From NCBI GenBank assembly GCA_964393605.1, contig CAYMUL010000016.1:3793-67792 (forward strand): a stretch of 64,000 nucleotides of DNA, written 5' to 3'. The DNA is from CAYMUL01 sp964393605. GTDB lineage: Bacteria; Bacteroidota; Ignavibacteria; Ignavibacteriales; Ignavibacteriaceae. A model generated the notes under the pieces. That model did no database searches, was not told the origin of the DNA, and saw only the letters and a program-made list of their open reading frames with translations. Numbering within the stretch: the stretch's first letter is position 1; each line of letters opens with the position of its first letter. The position numbers and the translations under genes are program-made. Below, one piece after another: positions 43,656 to 52,144 of the stretch.

Positions 43656-45047
43656 ATGAATTATAGAATAGAAACCGACACAATGGGAGAAGTGAAAGTT
43701 CCTTCCGATAAATATTACGGTGCACAAACCGGCAGATCATTAATGAATTTTAAAATCGGCGGAGAAACTATGCCGCGTGAATTAATCCGCGCGTTCGGCA
43801 TTCTAAAAAAAGCCGCGGCACTTACAAATCTTGAACTAAAAATTTTATCCGAAGAAAAAACAAAATTAATTGTTCAAGCCGCAGATGAAGTTATCGCCGG
43901 AAAACTTGCAGATAATTTTCCGCTTGTTGTTTGGCAAACGGGAAGCGGAACTCAAACGAATATGAACGTCAACGAAGTGATTGCGAACCGCGCAATCGAA
44001 ATTGCTGGCGGAGTTATCGGTAGCAAAAAACCGGTTCATCCGAACGACGACGTTAATAAAGCGCAATCTTCCAATGATACTTTCCCGACTGCAATGCACA
44101 TTGCCGCAGTTGAAGAAGTTCATGAAAATTTAATTCCGATGATTACAAAACTTCGCGACGCGCTTCAAAATAAATCGGAAGAGTTTAATGATATTGTAAA
44201 AATCGGACGCACGCATTTGATGGATGCTGTACCGCTAACACTTGGTCAAGAATTTGGCGGTTATGTTCAACAAATGTCGAACGGTTTAGAGCGCATCAAT
44301 TCTGCCCTTCCGCGTCTTTATGAATTAGCCCTCGGCGGAACTGCAGTCGGTACAGGATTAAATACTCATCCAGAGTTTGCAGAAAAAGCCGCAAAGAAAA
44401 TTTCCGAACTAACAGGAAAACCTTTCATCTCTGCAAGAAATAAATTTGAAGCACTTGCAACTCACGATGCACTTGTAGAATTTCATGGTGTGTTAAAAAC
44501 TCTCGCTGTCTCTTTAATGAAAATTTCAAATGATATTCGTTGGCTTGGTTCGGGACCGAGAAGCGGCATCGGCGAATTAAATCTTCCCGAGAATGAACCT
44601 GGAAGTTCTATCATGCCGGGAAAAGTTAATCCCACACAATCGGAAGCAATGACAATGGTTTGCGCGCAAGTTTTTGGAAATGATGTTGCAGTGAACTTCG
44701 GCGGCGCAAGCGGAAATTTTGAACTCAATGTTTTTAAACCTGTGATAATTTATAACGTACTTCAATCAATCAAATTAATTTCCGATGCATGCGATAGTTT
44801 TGTTGAACATTGCGTTGCAGGAATTGAAGCGAATAAAATCAATATCGGAAAGCATGTTGAAAATTCTTTGATGCTTGTAACGGCATTGAATCCACACATC
44901 GGTTATGACAACGCGGCAAAGATTGCAAAGAAAGCACACAAAGAGAATAAAACATTAAAAGAAGCCGCGCTCGAACTCGGTTTGCTAACGGAAGAGCAGT
45001 TCAAACAATTTGTTCGACCCGAAGAAATGGTAACGCCAAAATTGTAA
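43656..45047 (+). CDS. fumC: Class II fumarate hydratase
   Basis: A 463-residue fumarase that interconverts fumarate and malate in the TCA cycle. Residues GSGTQTNMNVNEVIANRA, HPNDDVNKAQSSNDTFPTAM and the superfamily signature GSSIMPGKVNPTQ are intact. The tetrameric iron-free type. GGAGATAAA precedes the ATG. A monocistronic gene. Confidence 0.97.
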   Translation: MNYRIETDTMGEVKVPSDKYYGAQTGRSLMNFKIGGETMPRELIRAFGILKKAAALTNLELKILSEEKTKLIVQAADEVIAGKLADNFPLVVWQTGSGTQTNMNVNEVIANRAIEIAGGVIGSKKPVHPNDDVNKAQSSNDTFPTAMHIAAVEEVHENLIPMITKLRDALQNKSEEFNDIVKIGRTHLMDAVPLTLGQEFGGYVQQMSNGLERINSALPRLYELALGGTAVGTGLNTHPEFAEKAAKKISELTGKPFISARNKFEALATHDALVEFHGVLKTLAVSLMKISNDIRWLGSGPRSGIGELNLPENEPGSSIMPGKVNPTQSEAMTMVCAQVFGNDVAVNFGGASGNFELNVFKPVIIYNVLQSIKLISDACDSFVEHCVAGIEANKINIGKHVENSLMLVTALNPHIGYDNAAKIAKKAHKENKTLKEAALELGLLTEEQFKQFVRPEEMVTPKL

Positions 45048-45080
45048 AAACATTGTTTTTGTTACTCAAGTTGATATTCG

Positions 45081-45647
45081 ATGAAAAAATTTCGTGATAA
45101 ATATAGAATCGAATCCACAAGGTTAGCGAAGTTTGATTATTCCTTACCACATTCGTACTATATTACAACCAACACCAAAAATCATAAATGTTTTTTGGGA
45201 GAAATTATTGACGGCAATATGATTTTAAATGAATTAGGAAAGATTGCTGAAAATTGTTGGAGGGAAATTCCTGCTCATTTTTTGAATGTTAATTTGGATT
45301 ACTTCGTCGTAATGCCAAATCACATACATGGGATAATTGCTATAATTGAAACAACAGAAAAAACCGTTGATGAGAAAACAGTAGAGACGGGGCATGCCCC
45401 GTCTCTACACCCCAAACGTAATTCGCTTTCCGATATAGTCGGTTCATTCAAATCTTCGGCAACACGGCAAATCCATAAAAATGGCTATTCTGAATTCCAA
45501 TGACAAGAACGGTTTTACGATAGAATTATTAGGAACGAAAAGGAGTTATTGCATATACGGAGATATATTGAAGAGAATCCTATCAGATGGGGGATCGAAA
45601 AAAATAACGATGAAAATTTGGATATAAGTTCTGTGCGGAGGAAATAA
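45081..45647 (+). pseudogene. REP-associated tyrosine transposase (RAYT), interrupted by a stop codon
   Basis: Residues 1-140 (45081-45503) carry the Y1/HUH fold with PHSYYITTNTKNHKCFLGEI and VVMPNHIHGIIAI (H81, H83). An in-frame TGA at 45501-45503 stands where the family has Trp (FQ-W-QERFYDR). Translation continues perfectly after it for 47 residues to TAA at 45645-45647, giving QERFYDRIIRNEKELLHIRR, then YIEENPIRWG; the likely catalytic Tyr (about residue 162) lies beyond the stop. So it is a TGG-to-TGA nonsense copy. A 28-base palindrome sits inside the frame at 45381-45408. RAYTs mobilise REP palindromes. Confidence 0.88.
45381..45408. repeat. 28-base perfect palindrome inside the RAYT frame
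   Basis: GTAGAGACGGGGCA and its reverse complement TGCCCCGTCTCTAC abut to form a gap-free 14-bp inverted repeat. It encodes VETGHAPSL (residues 101-109) without breaking the frame. GTAGAGACG...CGTCTCTAC palindromes are a widespread REP-like type in Bacteroidota and cyanobacteria (known from memory). Confidence 0.9.
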
Positions 45648-45740
45648 CGACCACTAACTCCATCATTGATGTTGTCAAATCATTGCATAATTTTTATAGT
45701 ATATTTGCCCAACGAATTTAGATAAGAAAGGAAAACTCAC

Positions 45741-46610
45741 ATGTTATTTTTAATATCATTATTAGCGGCGGTAATCACTTTTACCGTGTACAGACAAGCA
45801 AAGAAAAGAATGGCGCGCAGTGAAGCAACTTTCGCTCTCGCGGGTTTTGGAATCGCTTCGATTCTCTCATTGCTTCAGTGCTTTACAATCATTCCTGCCG
45901 GCTCGGTCGGAGTTGTAGATTTTTTCGGACTTGTTAGCGACAACACTTTGAAGTCCGGCGTGAACGTTGTTAATCCTATTGCAAACGTTATCAAATTCTC
46001 TATTAAAACTCAGGAGTTGAAAGAAGAGATGAACGTTCCTTCAACAGAAGGGCTGAGTGTACAACTTGAAATTAGTTTGTTGTATCATTTGAATCAGGAA
46101 AACGCAAACTTGATTTACAAAACTGTCGGCGAAGATTATGCGAATAGAATTTTAGTTCCGCAATTTCGGTCTGTTGTAAGAGGCGTTACCGCAAAGTATG
46201 AAGCGAAAGCCCTTTATACATCCGGCAGAGAAACTCTTGCAAAAGAAATTGAACAGGAACTCGCAAAACTTGTAACCGCGCGCGGAATTACAGTTGAAGC
46301 CGCCGCGCTTCGTCAAATTATTTTACCGCCGGGCTTGACTGTTGCAATCGAAGAAAAACTGAAAGCCGAACAAGAAAGTCAACGAATGCAATTCATCCTT
46401 CTTAAAGAACAACAGGAAGCAGACAGAAAAAGAATTGAAGCAAAAGGTATTGCAGATTTTCAGGATATAGTTTCGCGCGGCATTAGCGATGCATTGTTGA
46501 AGTGGAAAGGAATTGAAGCAACGGAAAAACTCGCACAATCGAACAACACAAAAGTTGTAGTAATCGGTTCGGGAAAAGATGGGCTACCGCTTATACTCGG
46601 AGGGAATTAA
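45741..46610 (+). CDS. SPFH/prohibitin-family membrane protein
   Basis: A 289-residue protein. Two N-terminal hydrophobic stretches (residues ~2-17 and ~27-48) anchor it; the SPFH domain (residues ~50-205) has SVGVVDFFGLVSDNTLKSG and SIKTQELKEEMNVPSTEGL, followed by a coiled coil (KLKAEQESQRMQFILLKEQQ). Family members form large membrane-bound rings that guard proteases or organise lipids. The ATG has AAGGAAAACTC upstream. Single-gene unit. Confidence 0.92.
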   Translation: MLFLISLLAAVITFTVYRQAKKRMARSEATFALAGFGIASILSLLQCFTIIPAGSVGVVDFFGLVSDNTLKSGVNVVNPIANVIKFSIKTQELKEEMNVPSTEGLSVQLEISLLYHLNQENANLIYKTVGEDYANRILVPQFRSVVRGVTAKYEAKALYTSGRETLAKEIEQELAKLVTARGITVEAAALRQIILPPGLTVAIEEKLKAEQESQRMQFILLKEQQEADRKRIEAKGIADFQDIVSRGISDALLKWKGIEATEKLAQSNNTKVVVIGSGKDGLPLILGGN

Positions 46611-46613
46611 ATT

Positions 46614-46656
46614 TTATTAAAGGGTTAATCGTTGAAAGGGATTAATCCTTTAATAA
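46614..46656 (+). terminator. Long inverted repeat, likely terminator of the SPFH gene
   Basis: TTATTAAAGGGTTAATC (46614-46630) pairs with GATTAATCCTTTAATAA (46640-46656), a 17-bp stem. It is A/T-rich with only a short T tract; the position just past the stop supports a terminator role. Confidence 0.6.
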
Positions 46657-46720
46657 AATGAAGTATTAAACCGGGTCCTTGATTCCTTTGAGGAGAGCGA
46701 CGGCGGATATTGGGATGTGG

Positions 46721-46735
46721 AATGGAGTCTCCATT
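46721..46735. repeat. Short palindrome AATGGAGTCTCCATT
   Basis: A 7-bp inverted repeat around one T, 23 bases past the stop of the minus-strand unknown gene. It resembles the GGAGTC junction of the dispersed repeats at 29.6 and 48.8 kb. Possibly only repeat debris. Confidence 0.5.
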
Positions 46736-46757
46736 GCTCTAGATCGGTAGTGTTATT

Positions 46758-47288
46758 TTAGTTTGCAGTTCTATAATTTTTATTCAATATTATATTACTC
46801 CAACTATCTAAACTTCTATCTCCATCATTTCTAAGATTTTCAAATTGAATTTCTATCTCAAGCAATTTATCTATTGAAAATTGCATTAAAGTTTTCATTA
46901 TCGCTCTAATATTTTGATTTCTGGCACTAGCGGTTAAGTTAAGCCCAATCTCGGATGCGAAATGAATTAAATGTTTGTTAGTATTAAAAACGGTTTTCGA
47001 TTGAAGTTTATTATAAATATTAAGAAGAATCTCACTTTTTTGTTTGTCTGTTTGTGACATCAAAAGTAGTTCATCCTTAAAATTTATTTTTTTTGGTTTT
47101 TTATCCTCAGCGTTTATACCTTTTTCTTTAGCGACAATCGAGGATTTATCCAAAACTTTATTAAAAGTATTTATAAAATTTTTATCATTCAGTAATCTGC
47201 TTAATTCAGAAAAGGATTCAGTGCCATATTTTTTATAAAGTTTAATTAGCTCTAATAAAAGATTAAAATTTTTTTCATCGTTTATCAT
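46758..47288 (-). CDS. Unknown helical protein, partner of ParA-like ATPase
   Basis: A 176-residue, mostly alpha-helical protein, rich in Leu, Lys and Asn (LLLELIKLYKKYGTESFSEL; IRAIMKTLMQFSIDKLLEIE). I recognise no domain; there is no signal peptide or membrane segment. Its ATG overlaps the parA-like stop by 4 bases, so it is the obligate partner gene by position. It does not look like ParB (no HTH or CTPase motif). Confidence 0.75.
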   Translation of the reverse strand: MINDEKNFNLLLELIKLYKKYGTESFSELSRLLNDKNFINTFNKVLDKSSIVAKEKGINAEDKKPKKINFKDELLLMSQTDKQKSEILLNIYNKLQSKTVFNTNKHLIHFASEIGLNLTASARNQNIRAIMKTLMQFSIDKLLEIEIQFENLRNDGDRSLDSWSNIILNKNYRTAN

Positions 47289-48124
47289 AATTGAATCCTT
47301 TTAGCGAACTCTACTGCAAATAAATTAAATTGATCTACCCGTTTCCATCTAGCGTATGTAGTTCTAAATAAAGGTTTACCTTCACGCGCGCCCTTTGGAA
47401 AGGAACGAGAGTAAGGGACCTCGTTTGAAAAAGTGTACCAACCATGTTTTCTAGCGACTTCTCGAACTTTAGACTTTGATAATTCTGCTTCTGGGTAATA
47501 GTTGTCTGCAGCATTGAATACCACTCCAGCCAATTCTAATTTTTTATTATCATAGTCATTTTTAAAATCAATCATCGAATTGACTAGTAAAGGAAGTCCT
47601 ATTGAAGACAAATATTCTGGTTTAACAGGAACTAATAAAAAATCGCTTGTCAGGTATGCAGCTGTTGTTAAAACAGATTCTGTGGGGGAGCAATCTATGA
47701 AAATCAAATCATAATTTTTTTCAATTTGTTTGACAAACTTTGATAATTGTTTTTCCTTTGTTCCTGGATTTTTCAGAGAGAAGGCTAGTTCAAGTCTAGA
47801 GGGGATTAAATCTATTTTGCCACCACTTGAGTTATAAACTGTTTTTATCGCTTTAAATGGGTCTTCAATTGTTAAAGTTCCTTTAGGTGTTTTTGTTCCC
47901 TGTTCAAATATATCCCATACGGTTGCTTTATTTGAACTTAATAATTTTTCATATTCCGTCACTCCGAGTAAATATTGGCTTGTATTAAACTGTGGGTCCA
48001 AATCAATAATTAAAACTTTTTTAGTCCAATACTCAAACGCGGCAAAATGCCAAGCCAAATTTACTGTAAGCGTCGATTTTCCGACGCCACCCTTCATATT
48101 TATCAAAGAAGTTTTGATAGCCAT
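47285..48124 (-). CDS. ParA/Soj-family ATPase
   Basis: A 279-residue deviant Walker A ATPase. The motif KGGVGKSTLTVN (~residues 11-22) has the signature Lys; LIIDLDPQFNTSQYL and LIFIDCSPTESVLTTAAY follow as switch/Walker B motifs, and VPVKPEYLSSIGLP is typical of ParA. Such ATPases position plasmids, chromosomes or large complexes. The downstream partner is not ParB. It lies with one unknown gene between a RAYT fossil and a repeat-rich gap, so it is probably an acquired locus, not the chromosomal Soj (inference). Confidence 0.9.
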   Translation of the reverse strand: MAIKTSLINMKGGVGKSTLTVNLAWHFAAFEYWTKKVLIIDLDPQFNTSQYLLGVTEYEKLLSSNKATVWDIFEQGTKTPKGTLTIEDPFKAIKTVYNSSGGKIDLIPSRLELAFSLKNPGTKEKQLSKFVKQIEKNYDLIFIDCSPTESVLTTAAYLTSDFLLVPVKPEYLSSIGLPLLVNSMIDFKNDYDNKKLELAGVVFNAADNYYPEAELSKSKVREVARKHGWYTFSNEVPYSRSFPKGAREGKPLFRTTYARWKRVDQFNLFAVEFAKRIQL

Positions 48125-48474
48125 TTTTACCTCAAATTATTCAAATTTATTGTTCGCAAAACTGCATAAGCTAGTAGAATGGTATTCTTCATGCAGCTGT
48201 ATTCTAACATATTATAATTCTTATTCACAAACAATTCAATAATCATCTCATATTCATTGCGGGGCAGTTACCCCATTTCTAATTTCCATTTTATTATTCA
48301 CGGCAAAGTTAAACAGAAAAAAGTTTTACAACCAAATTATATTTTTCTTCAGCCCTCTTTTAAAGAACTTTATGGCGACAGACGTGTTTGAATGATCTAC
48401 ATAAATCTTTGGCTTCGACAACAACATAATTCTCTGCAAAAATTGGTCGCATCGTTGTAATCCGCGTGTCAAGA

Positions 48475-48509
48475 TAAACTTACACTTACACCTAAACTTA
48501 CACTTACAC
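48475..48509 (+). repeat. Tandem 17-base repeat (TAAACTTACACTTACAC x2)
   Basis: Two exact copies separated by one base (48475-48491 and 48493-48509), themselves made of an ACTTAC sub-repeat. Non-coding. Confidence 0.8.
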
Positions 48510-48544
48510 TAAAATTACTCTCGTTCCTCACGGAAAATATTTTC

Positions 48545-48890
48545 TTTAACCGCAAAGGAATTTATTATTTACAATTCTCCATTATCAATTTTCAATTCTT
48601 TCCTTCTTTTTTCACCACGGAGAACCCAGAGGCACACGGAGAAATTTCTTATCTACTATTGTCCATTGTCCATTCTCCATTCAAAACTATTCATTTTTAA
48701 TTTGTAATTTTTAATTCTTCCCATACACGATCAATTTTAGTATCTGAAAGAAGGAAATGCCACAAAGTCACTAAGGCACGAAGGAATTTATTATTCACAA
48801 TTCTCAATTCTCCATTGTCAATTCTCCATTCTCAATTGTCTCCCGATGAATCGGGACTCCATTGTCCATTACCAATTCGTATCGAGAAGC
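48545..48890. repeat. Cluster of dispersed A/T-rich repeats
   Basis: Many near-copies of ATTGTCCATT / CTCCATTCTC / TCAATTCTCC units mixed with fragments of two longer dispersed elements. Reverse-complement matches occur at 29562-29620. Such arrays are common in intergenic DNA of environmental Bacteroidota; no gene is supported. Confidence 0.65.
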
Positions 48891-49014
48891 ACTCATGCCA
48901 AAGTAGCCAATTAAAAGGAGAATCCTTTTAACTTATAATTCTTATCTTTGCACCGAAACTATTCTGTTTTACGTGTTGTGTGAATGGTTTTTTAATAACA
49001 AAGGTAAATAATAT

Positions 49015-49170
49015 TTGTTCGGACTAATCAAAAACAAAAATGAAGAAAACTTGCCCGGCGGCGATTATCATCAAGATCGGGTGAGAAAACAGAAAATTAC
49101 TTTCGCAGTTCTCGGCGTTCTCGCGCTTATTCTGTTGAATTTGATTTTCTATTACATGTCAAACAACTAA
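49015..49170 (+). CDS. Small single-pass membrane protein, unknown function
   Basis: A 51-residue frame from a TTG start at 49015 (AAAGG twelve bases upstream) to TAA at 49168. It has a charged N-terminus (LIKNKNEENLPGGDYHQDRV) and a single C-terminal helix (ITFAVLGVLALILLNLIFYY). Codon use is like that of real genes and differs from the A/T-rich flanks. It is 107 bases before miaB. No family recognised; the non-ATG start makes this moderate. Confidence 0.5.
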   Translation: MFGLIKNKNEENLPGGDYHQDRVRKQKITFAVLGVLALILLNLIFYYMSNN

Positions 49171-49277
49171 ACATTCGCGGCAAAATTTTGTTCAGGTATC
49201 GGGGGCTCAATAGCAAAATAACTTTTACGAAAAGATAAATTCTTTCTCTCTTTATATTTAAAAACAAAAAATTCAAA

Positions 49278-50633
49278 ATGATGAAAAAAAATTTTGTCTA
49301 CATAGAAACATACGGCTGTCAAATGAACGTTGCCGATACGGAAATTGTTCAGGGAATTCTTAATTCAAACGGATATGAAATGACGGAAGAATTACAGAAA
49401 GCCGATGTAGTTTTGCTGAACACTTGCAGCATTCGCGATAACGCGGAACAGCGCATTTACGGCAGACTCGGTAATCTGAAAAATTTAAAATCACAAAAGC
49501 CAAACATGATTGTCGGCATCCTCGGCTGTATGGCTGAAAGACTTCGCAAAAATTTAATCGAAGAAAAGAAGATTGTCGATCTCGTTGTCGGTCCCGATGA
49601 ATACCGCCGCCTTCCCGAATTTATAGACGTTGCATTCGGTGGAGAAAAAGGTATCGGCGTTAAACTTTCGCGTACGGAAACTTACGATGATATTATTCCT
49701 TACCGAGAAGAAGGATTACTCGCATGGATTTCTGTTATGCGCGGATGCGATAAGTTCTGCACATTCTGCGTTGTACCATTTACACGCGGAAGAGAAAGAA
49801 GTCGCTCGCTAAAATCAATCGTCGAAGAGATTCACGTCCTTTCCGAAAGAGGATTTAAAGAAGTTACTCTGCTCGGACAAAATGTGAACTCATATCTCGA
49901 TGAAGAAAATGATTTTGCAGATTTGCTTTCCGCCGCCGCAATGGTTGACGAAAAAATGAGGGTAAGATTTACAACTTCACATCCGCAGGATCTCTCGGAA
50001 AAACTTTTACACACAATTGCCAATCACGAAAACATTTGTAAGTATATTCATCTTCCCGTGCAGTCCGGCTCGAACAGAATTTTGGAGTTGATGAATAGAA
50101 CGTACACAATCGAACATTATTTGAACTTGATTGACAAAGCGCGAAAGATTATTCCGAATGTTAGTTTTTCAACGGATATCATTGCGGGATTCCCAACTGA
50201 AACGTGGGAAGATCATCTCGCAACAATTGATGTTGTGAAAAATGTTCGATACGATGGCGCGTACATGTTCAAATATTCTGCACGCGAAGGAACGAAGGCA
50301 TATCAATTTGAAGATGATGTTCCTGACTCAGCAAAAACAAAACGATTGCAGGAAATAATTTCGCTTCAACAAGAAATTTCTTACGAGATTAACAAAGGTT
50401 TGATCGGTACAAAAGAAATTGTTTTAGTAGAAGGAAAAAGTAAAAAATCAGATTTATTTTTCTCCGGTCGAACGGATTCAAACAAAATTGTAATCCTCCC
50501 CGCAAGCGATGAGATTCGCGAAGGTGATTATGTTGAAGTAATTATCAACCGCGCAACATCGGCAACTCTTTTCGGAGACGTTGTCGGAGCGAAGCAATCA
50601 AACTCAACAAATCAAAAAGCATTTGCAGTTTAA
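49278..50633 (+). CDS. miaB: tRNA-2-methylthio-N6-dimethylallyladenosine synthase
   Basis: A 451-residue radical SAM methylthiotransferase that converts i6A37 to ms2i6A37 in tRNAs reading UNN codons. Three domains are visible: UPF0004 with FVYIETYGCQMNVADTE, NTCSIRDNAEQR and ILGCMAERL (three auxiliary-cluster Cys); the radical SAM core with MRGCDKFCTFCVVPFTRGRE; and a C-terminal TRAM domain (EIVLVEGKSKKSDLFFSGR). Length and order are typical. The SPOR protein gene follows after 9 bases. Confidence 0.96.
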   Translation: MMKKNFVYIETYGCQMNVADTEIVQGILNSNGYEMTEELQKADVVLLNTCSIRDNAEQRIYGRLGNLKNLKSQKPNMIVGILGCMAERLRKNLIEEKKIVDLVVGPDEYRRLPEFIDVAFGGEKGIGVKLSRTETYDDIIPYREEGLLAWISVMRGCDKFCTFCVVPFTRGRERSRSLKSIVEEIHVLSERGFKEVTLLGQNVNSYLDEENDFADLLSAAAMVDEKMRVRFTTSHPQDLSEKLLHTIANHENICKYIHLPVQSGSNRILELMNRTYTIEHYLNLIDKARKIIPNVSFSTDIIAGFPTETWEDHLATIDVVKNVRYDGAYMFKYSAREGTKAYQFEDDVPDSAKTKRLQEIISLQQEISYEINKGLIGTKEIVLVEGKSKKSDLFFSGRTDSNKIVILPASDEIREGDYVEVIINRATSATLFGDVVGAKQSNSTNQKAFAV

Positions 50634-50642
50634 TTTTTTAAG

Positions 50643-51314
50643 ATGAAAAAGTTTTTTTTGATAATCGTTTGTCTCCTAAATTTTTCGTTTGCGCAGACGG
50701 ACATTGTGCCCTATCTAAAAAAGATTGATGCCGGCGATGCCGCGTCAATAAAGGATGAAGTTGCGACGTTGCTAAAAAAATCGCCGAATGACATTAACCT
50801 AATTTTTATTGATGCGCTCTTAACCGAAGATGCACAGACGGCGAATCAAAAATTTTTATCAATCTATCAACAGAACGCCTCATTCTCTTATGCCGATGCG
50901 GTACTCTATAGAATTTATTCTTACTATTATGCAATTGGTTCATATCGCACGGCGGAAACTTATCTCAACGAATTAAAAAATAAATTCCCGAACTCGCCGT
51001 ATATAAAAGCGGCGGACAGAACTATTCCCGAAAGCGATATTGAAACTCCTCCTTTGGCTGAAGAGGAGAATAAAGTTGAAGAAGGAAAATATACGATTCA
51101 AGCTGGCGCATTCTTGAACAAAAAAAATGCTGAAACTTTGAAAGAAGAATTATCGGGCTCGGGATTTTTCACGGAGATAAAAGAGAAGCAAGTCGGCGGC
51201 TCAACATTTTATATTGTGTTCGTCGGAAATTTTGTGGATGAAGTTTCTGCAAAATCTACACTGGAACAATTGCAACGCGATCTGAAAATTACGGGCAGAA
51301 TCATCACGAAGTAA
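50643..51314 (+). CDS. Exported SPOR-domain protein
   Basis: A 223-residue protein with a signal peptide (LIIVCLLNFSFAQ, residues 5-17), a TPR-like helical region (residues ~20-115; SYRTAETYLNELKNKFPNSP) and a C-terminal SPOR domain (residues ~148-222; GKYTIQAGAFLNKKNAETLK, FYIVFVGNFVDEVSAK) that binds glycan strands stripped of stem peptides. This suggests a role at the division septum or in wall turnover. Coupled to miaB and the MBL gene. Confidence 0.88.
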   Translation: MKKFFLIIVCLLNFSFAQTDIVPYLKKIDAGDAASIKDEVATLLKKSPNDINLIFIDALLTEDAQTANQKFLSIYQQNASFSYADAVLYRIYSYYYAIGSYRTAETYLNELKNKFPNSPYIKAADRTIPESDIETPPLAEEENKVEEGKYTIQAGAFLNKKNAETLKEELSGSGFFTEIKEKQVGGSTFYIVFVGNFVDEVSAKSTLEQLQRDLKITGRIITK

Positions 51315-51316
51315 AA

Positions 51317-52075
51317 GTGAAAATAAAATTTATCGGCACCGGTTCGGGCAAAACTTCTCTCAAAAGATTTCATTCTTCTTTTTTAATTTCTGCTTCGGAA
51401 ATGAATTTGCTTGTCGATGCAGGAGACGGAATCAGCCGTGCGTTGCTGTGTGCGGAAATAAGTTTTCTTTCGATAGATGCGATCCAACTTTCTCACTTTC
51501 ATCCCGATCACTACACCGGTTTGCCCGCGCTGTTGGTTCAAATGAAAATGTGCGGCAGAAGCGCACAATTAAAAATATTTGTTCACAAAAAAGAAGAGAA
51601 TTTTCTCCGACGCTTCATTCTCAACTCATATCTTTTTGAAGAAAGATTGGGCTTTGAAATTATCTATTGCGGCTTTGATTTTGAAAAAATCAACGACTTG
51701 GCGAACTCATTTTCTTTTCTTGCCAAAAAGAATTCACACTTCAACGATTACAAATCGCTTGCGGAAAAACATTCCCTCCCGAATCTTTCTTCTTCATTTT
51801 TATTTATGAATGAAAATGTTCGGCTTCATTACACTGCGGATATTGGTGATGAAAGCGATCTTCTTCTTTTCGAAAAAGAGAAACCAAACTATTTGATTTC
51901 CGAAACAACTCACGTTTCACTCGAAGCGATTAAAAAAATTCAAACCGAAAAAAAATATAAACGTGTCGTACTTACACATCTTCCCGATGAATTAGTTGTG
52001 GAAAATTTTTCTGCCGAACTTGAAACTACGAGGATATTTGCGGCATCAGACGGCTCGGAGTTTGATTTTAATTAG
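51317..52075 (+). CDS. MBL-fold metallohydrolase (RNase Z-like)
   Basis: A 252-residue metallo-beta-lactamase fold protein. It opens with MKIKFIGTGSGKTSLKRFHS like RNase Z and arylsulfatase-type hydrolases; LSHFHPDHYTGLP gives ligands H60, H62, D64, H65. RLHYTADIGDE and VLTHLPDELV supply later ligands. It lacks the RNase Z exosite arm, so tRNA processing is not claimed. The start is GTG at 51317, two bases after the SPOR gene. Confidence 0.85.
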   Translation: MKIKFIGTGSGKTSLKRFHSSFLISASEMNLLVDAGDGISRALLCAEISFLSIDAIQLSHFHPDHYTGLPALLVQMKMCGRSAQLKIFVHKKEENFLRRFILNSYLFEERLGFEIIYCGFDFEKINDLANSFSFLAKKNSHFNDYKSLAEKHSLPNLSSSFLFMNENVRLHYTADIGDESDLLLFEKEKPNYLISETTHVSLEAIKKIQTEKKYKRVVLTHLPDELVVENFSAELETTRIFAASDGSEFDFN

Positions 52076-52144
52076 CGGAAATCACCTTTCTATTCATTTT
52101 CTAAATAGATAAATTCGAGGGTAGTTTTTTTATAACTTTCAATT

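Larger units (their letters stand above)
48125..49014. other. Repeat-rich intergenic region
   Basis: About 890 bases without a credible gene. From 48475 there are two copies of TAAACTTACACTTACAC (18-base period), then from ~48540 a series of ATTGTCCATTCTCCATTC-type A/T-rich repeats, 'CACGGAGAACCCAGAGGC' and 'CACAAAGTCACTAAGGC' elements, and TCCCGATGAATCGGGA at 48842-48857. The same families occur at 29.56-29.66 kb. Confidence 0.7.

Noticed and set aside
45501..45503. UGA recoded as tryptophan
   Set aside because: Many genes here end in TGA and others use TGG for Trp, so this is a nonsense mutation in one pseudogene.
46721..46735. parS-like centromere site for the ParA locus
   Set aside because: It is a lone palindrome resembling nearby repeat debris, with no iterons or ParB gene.
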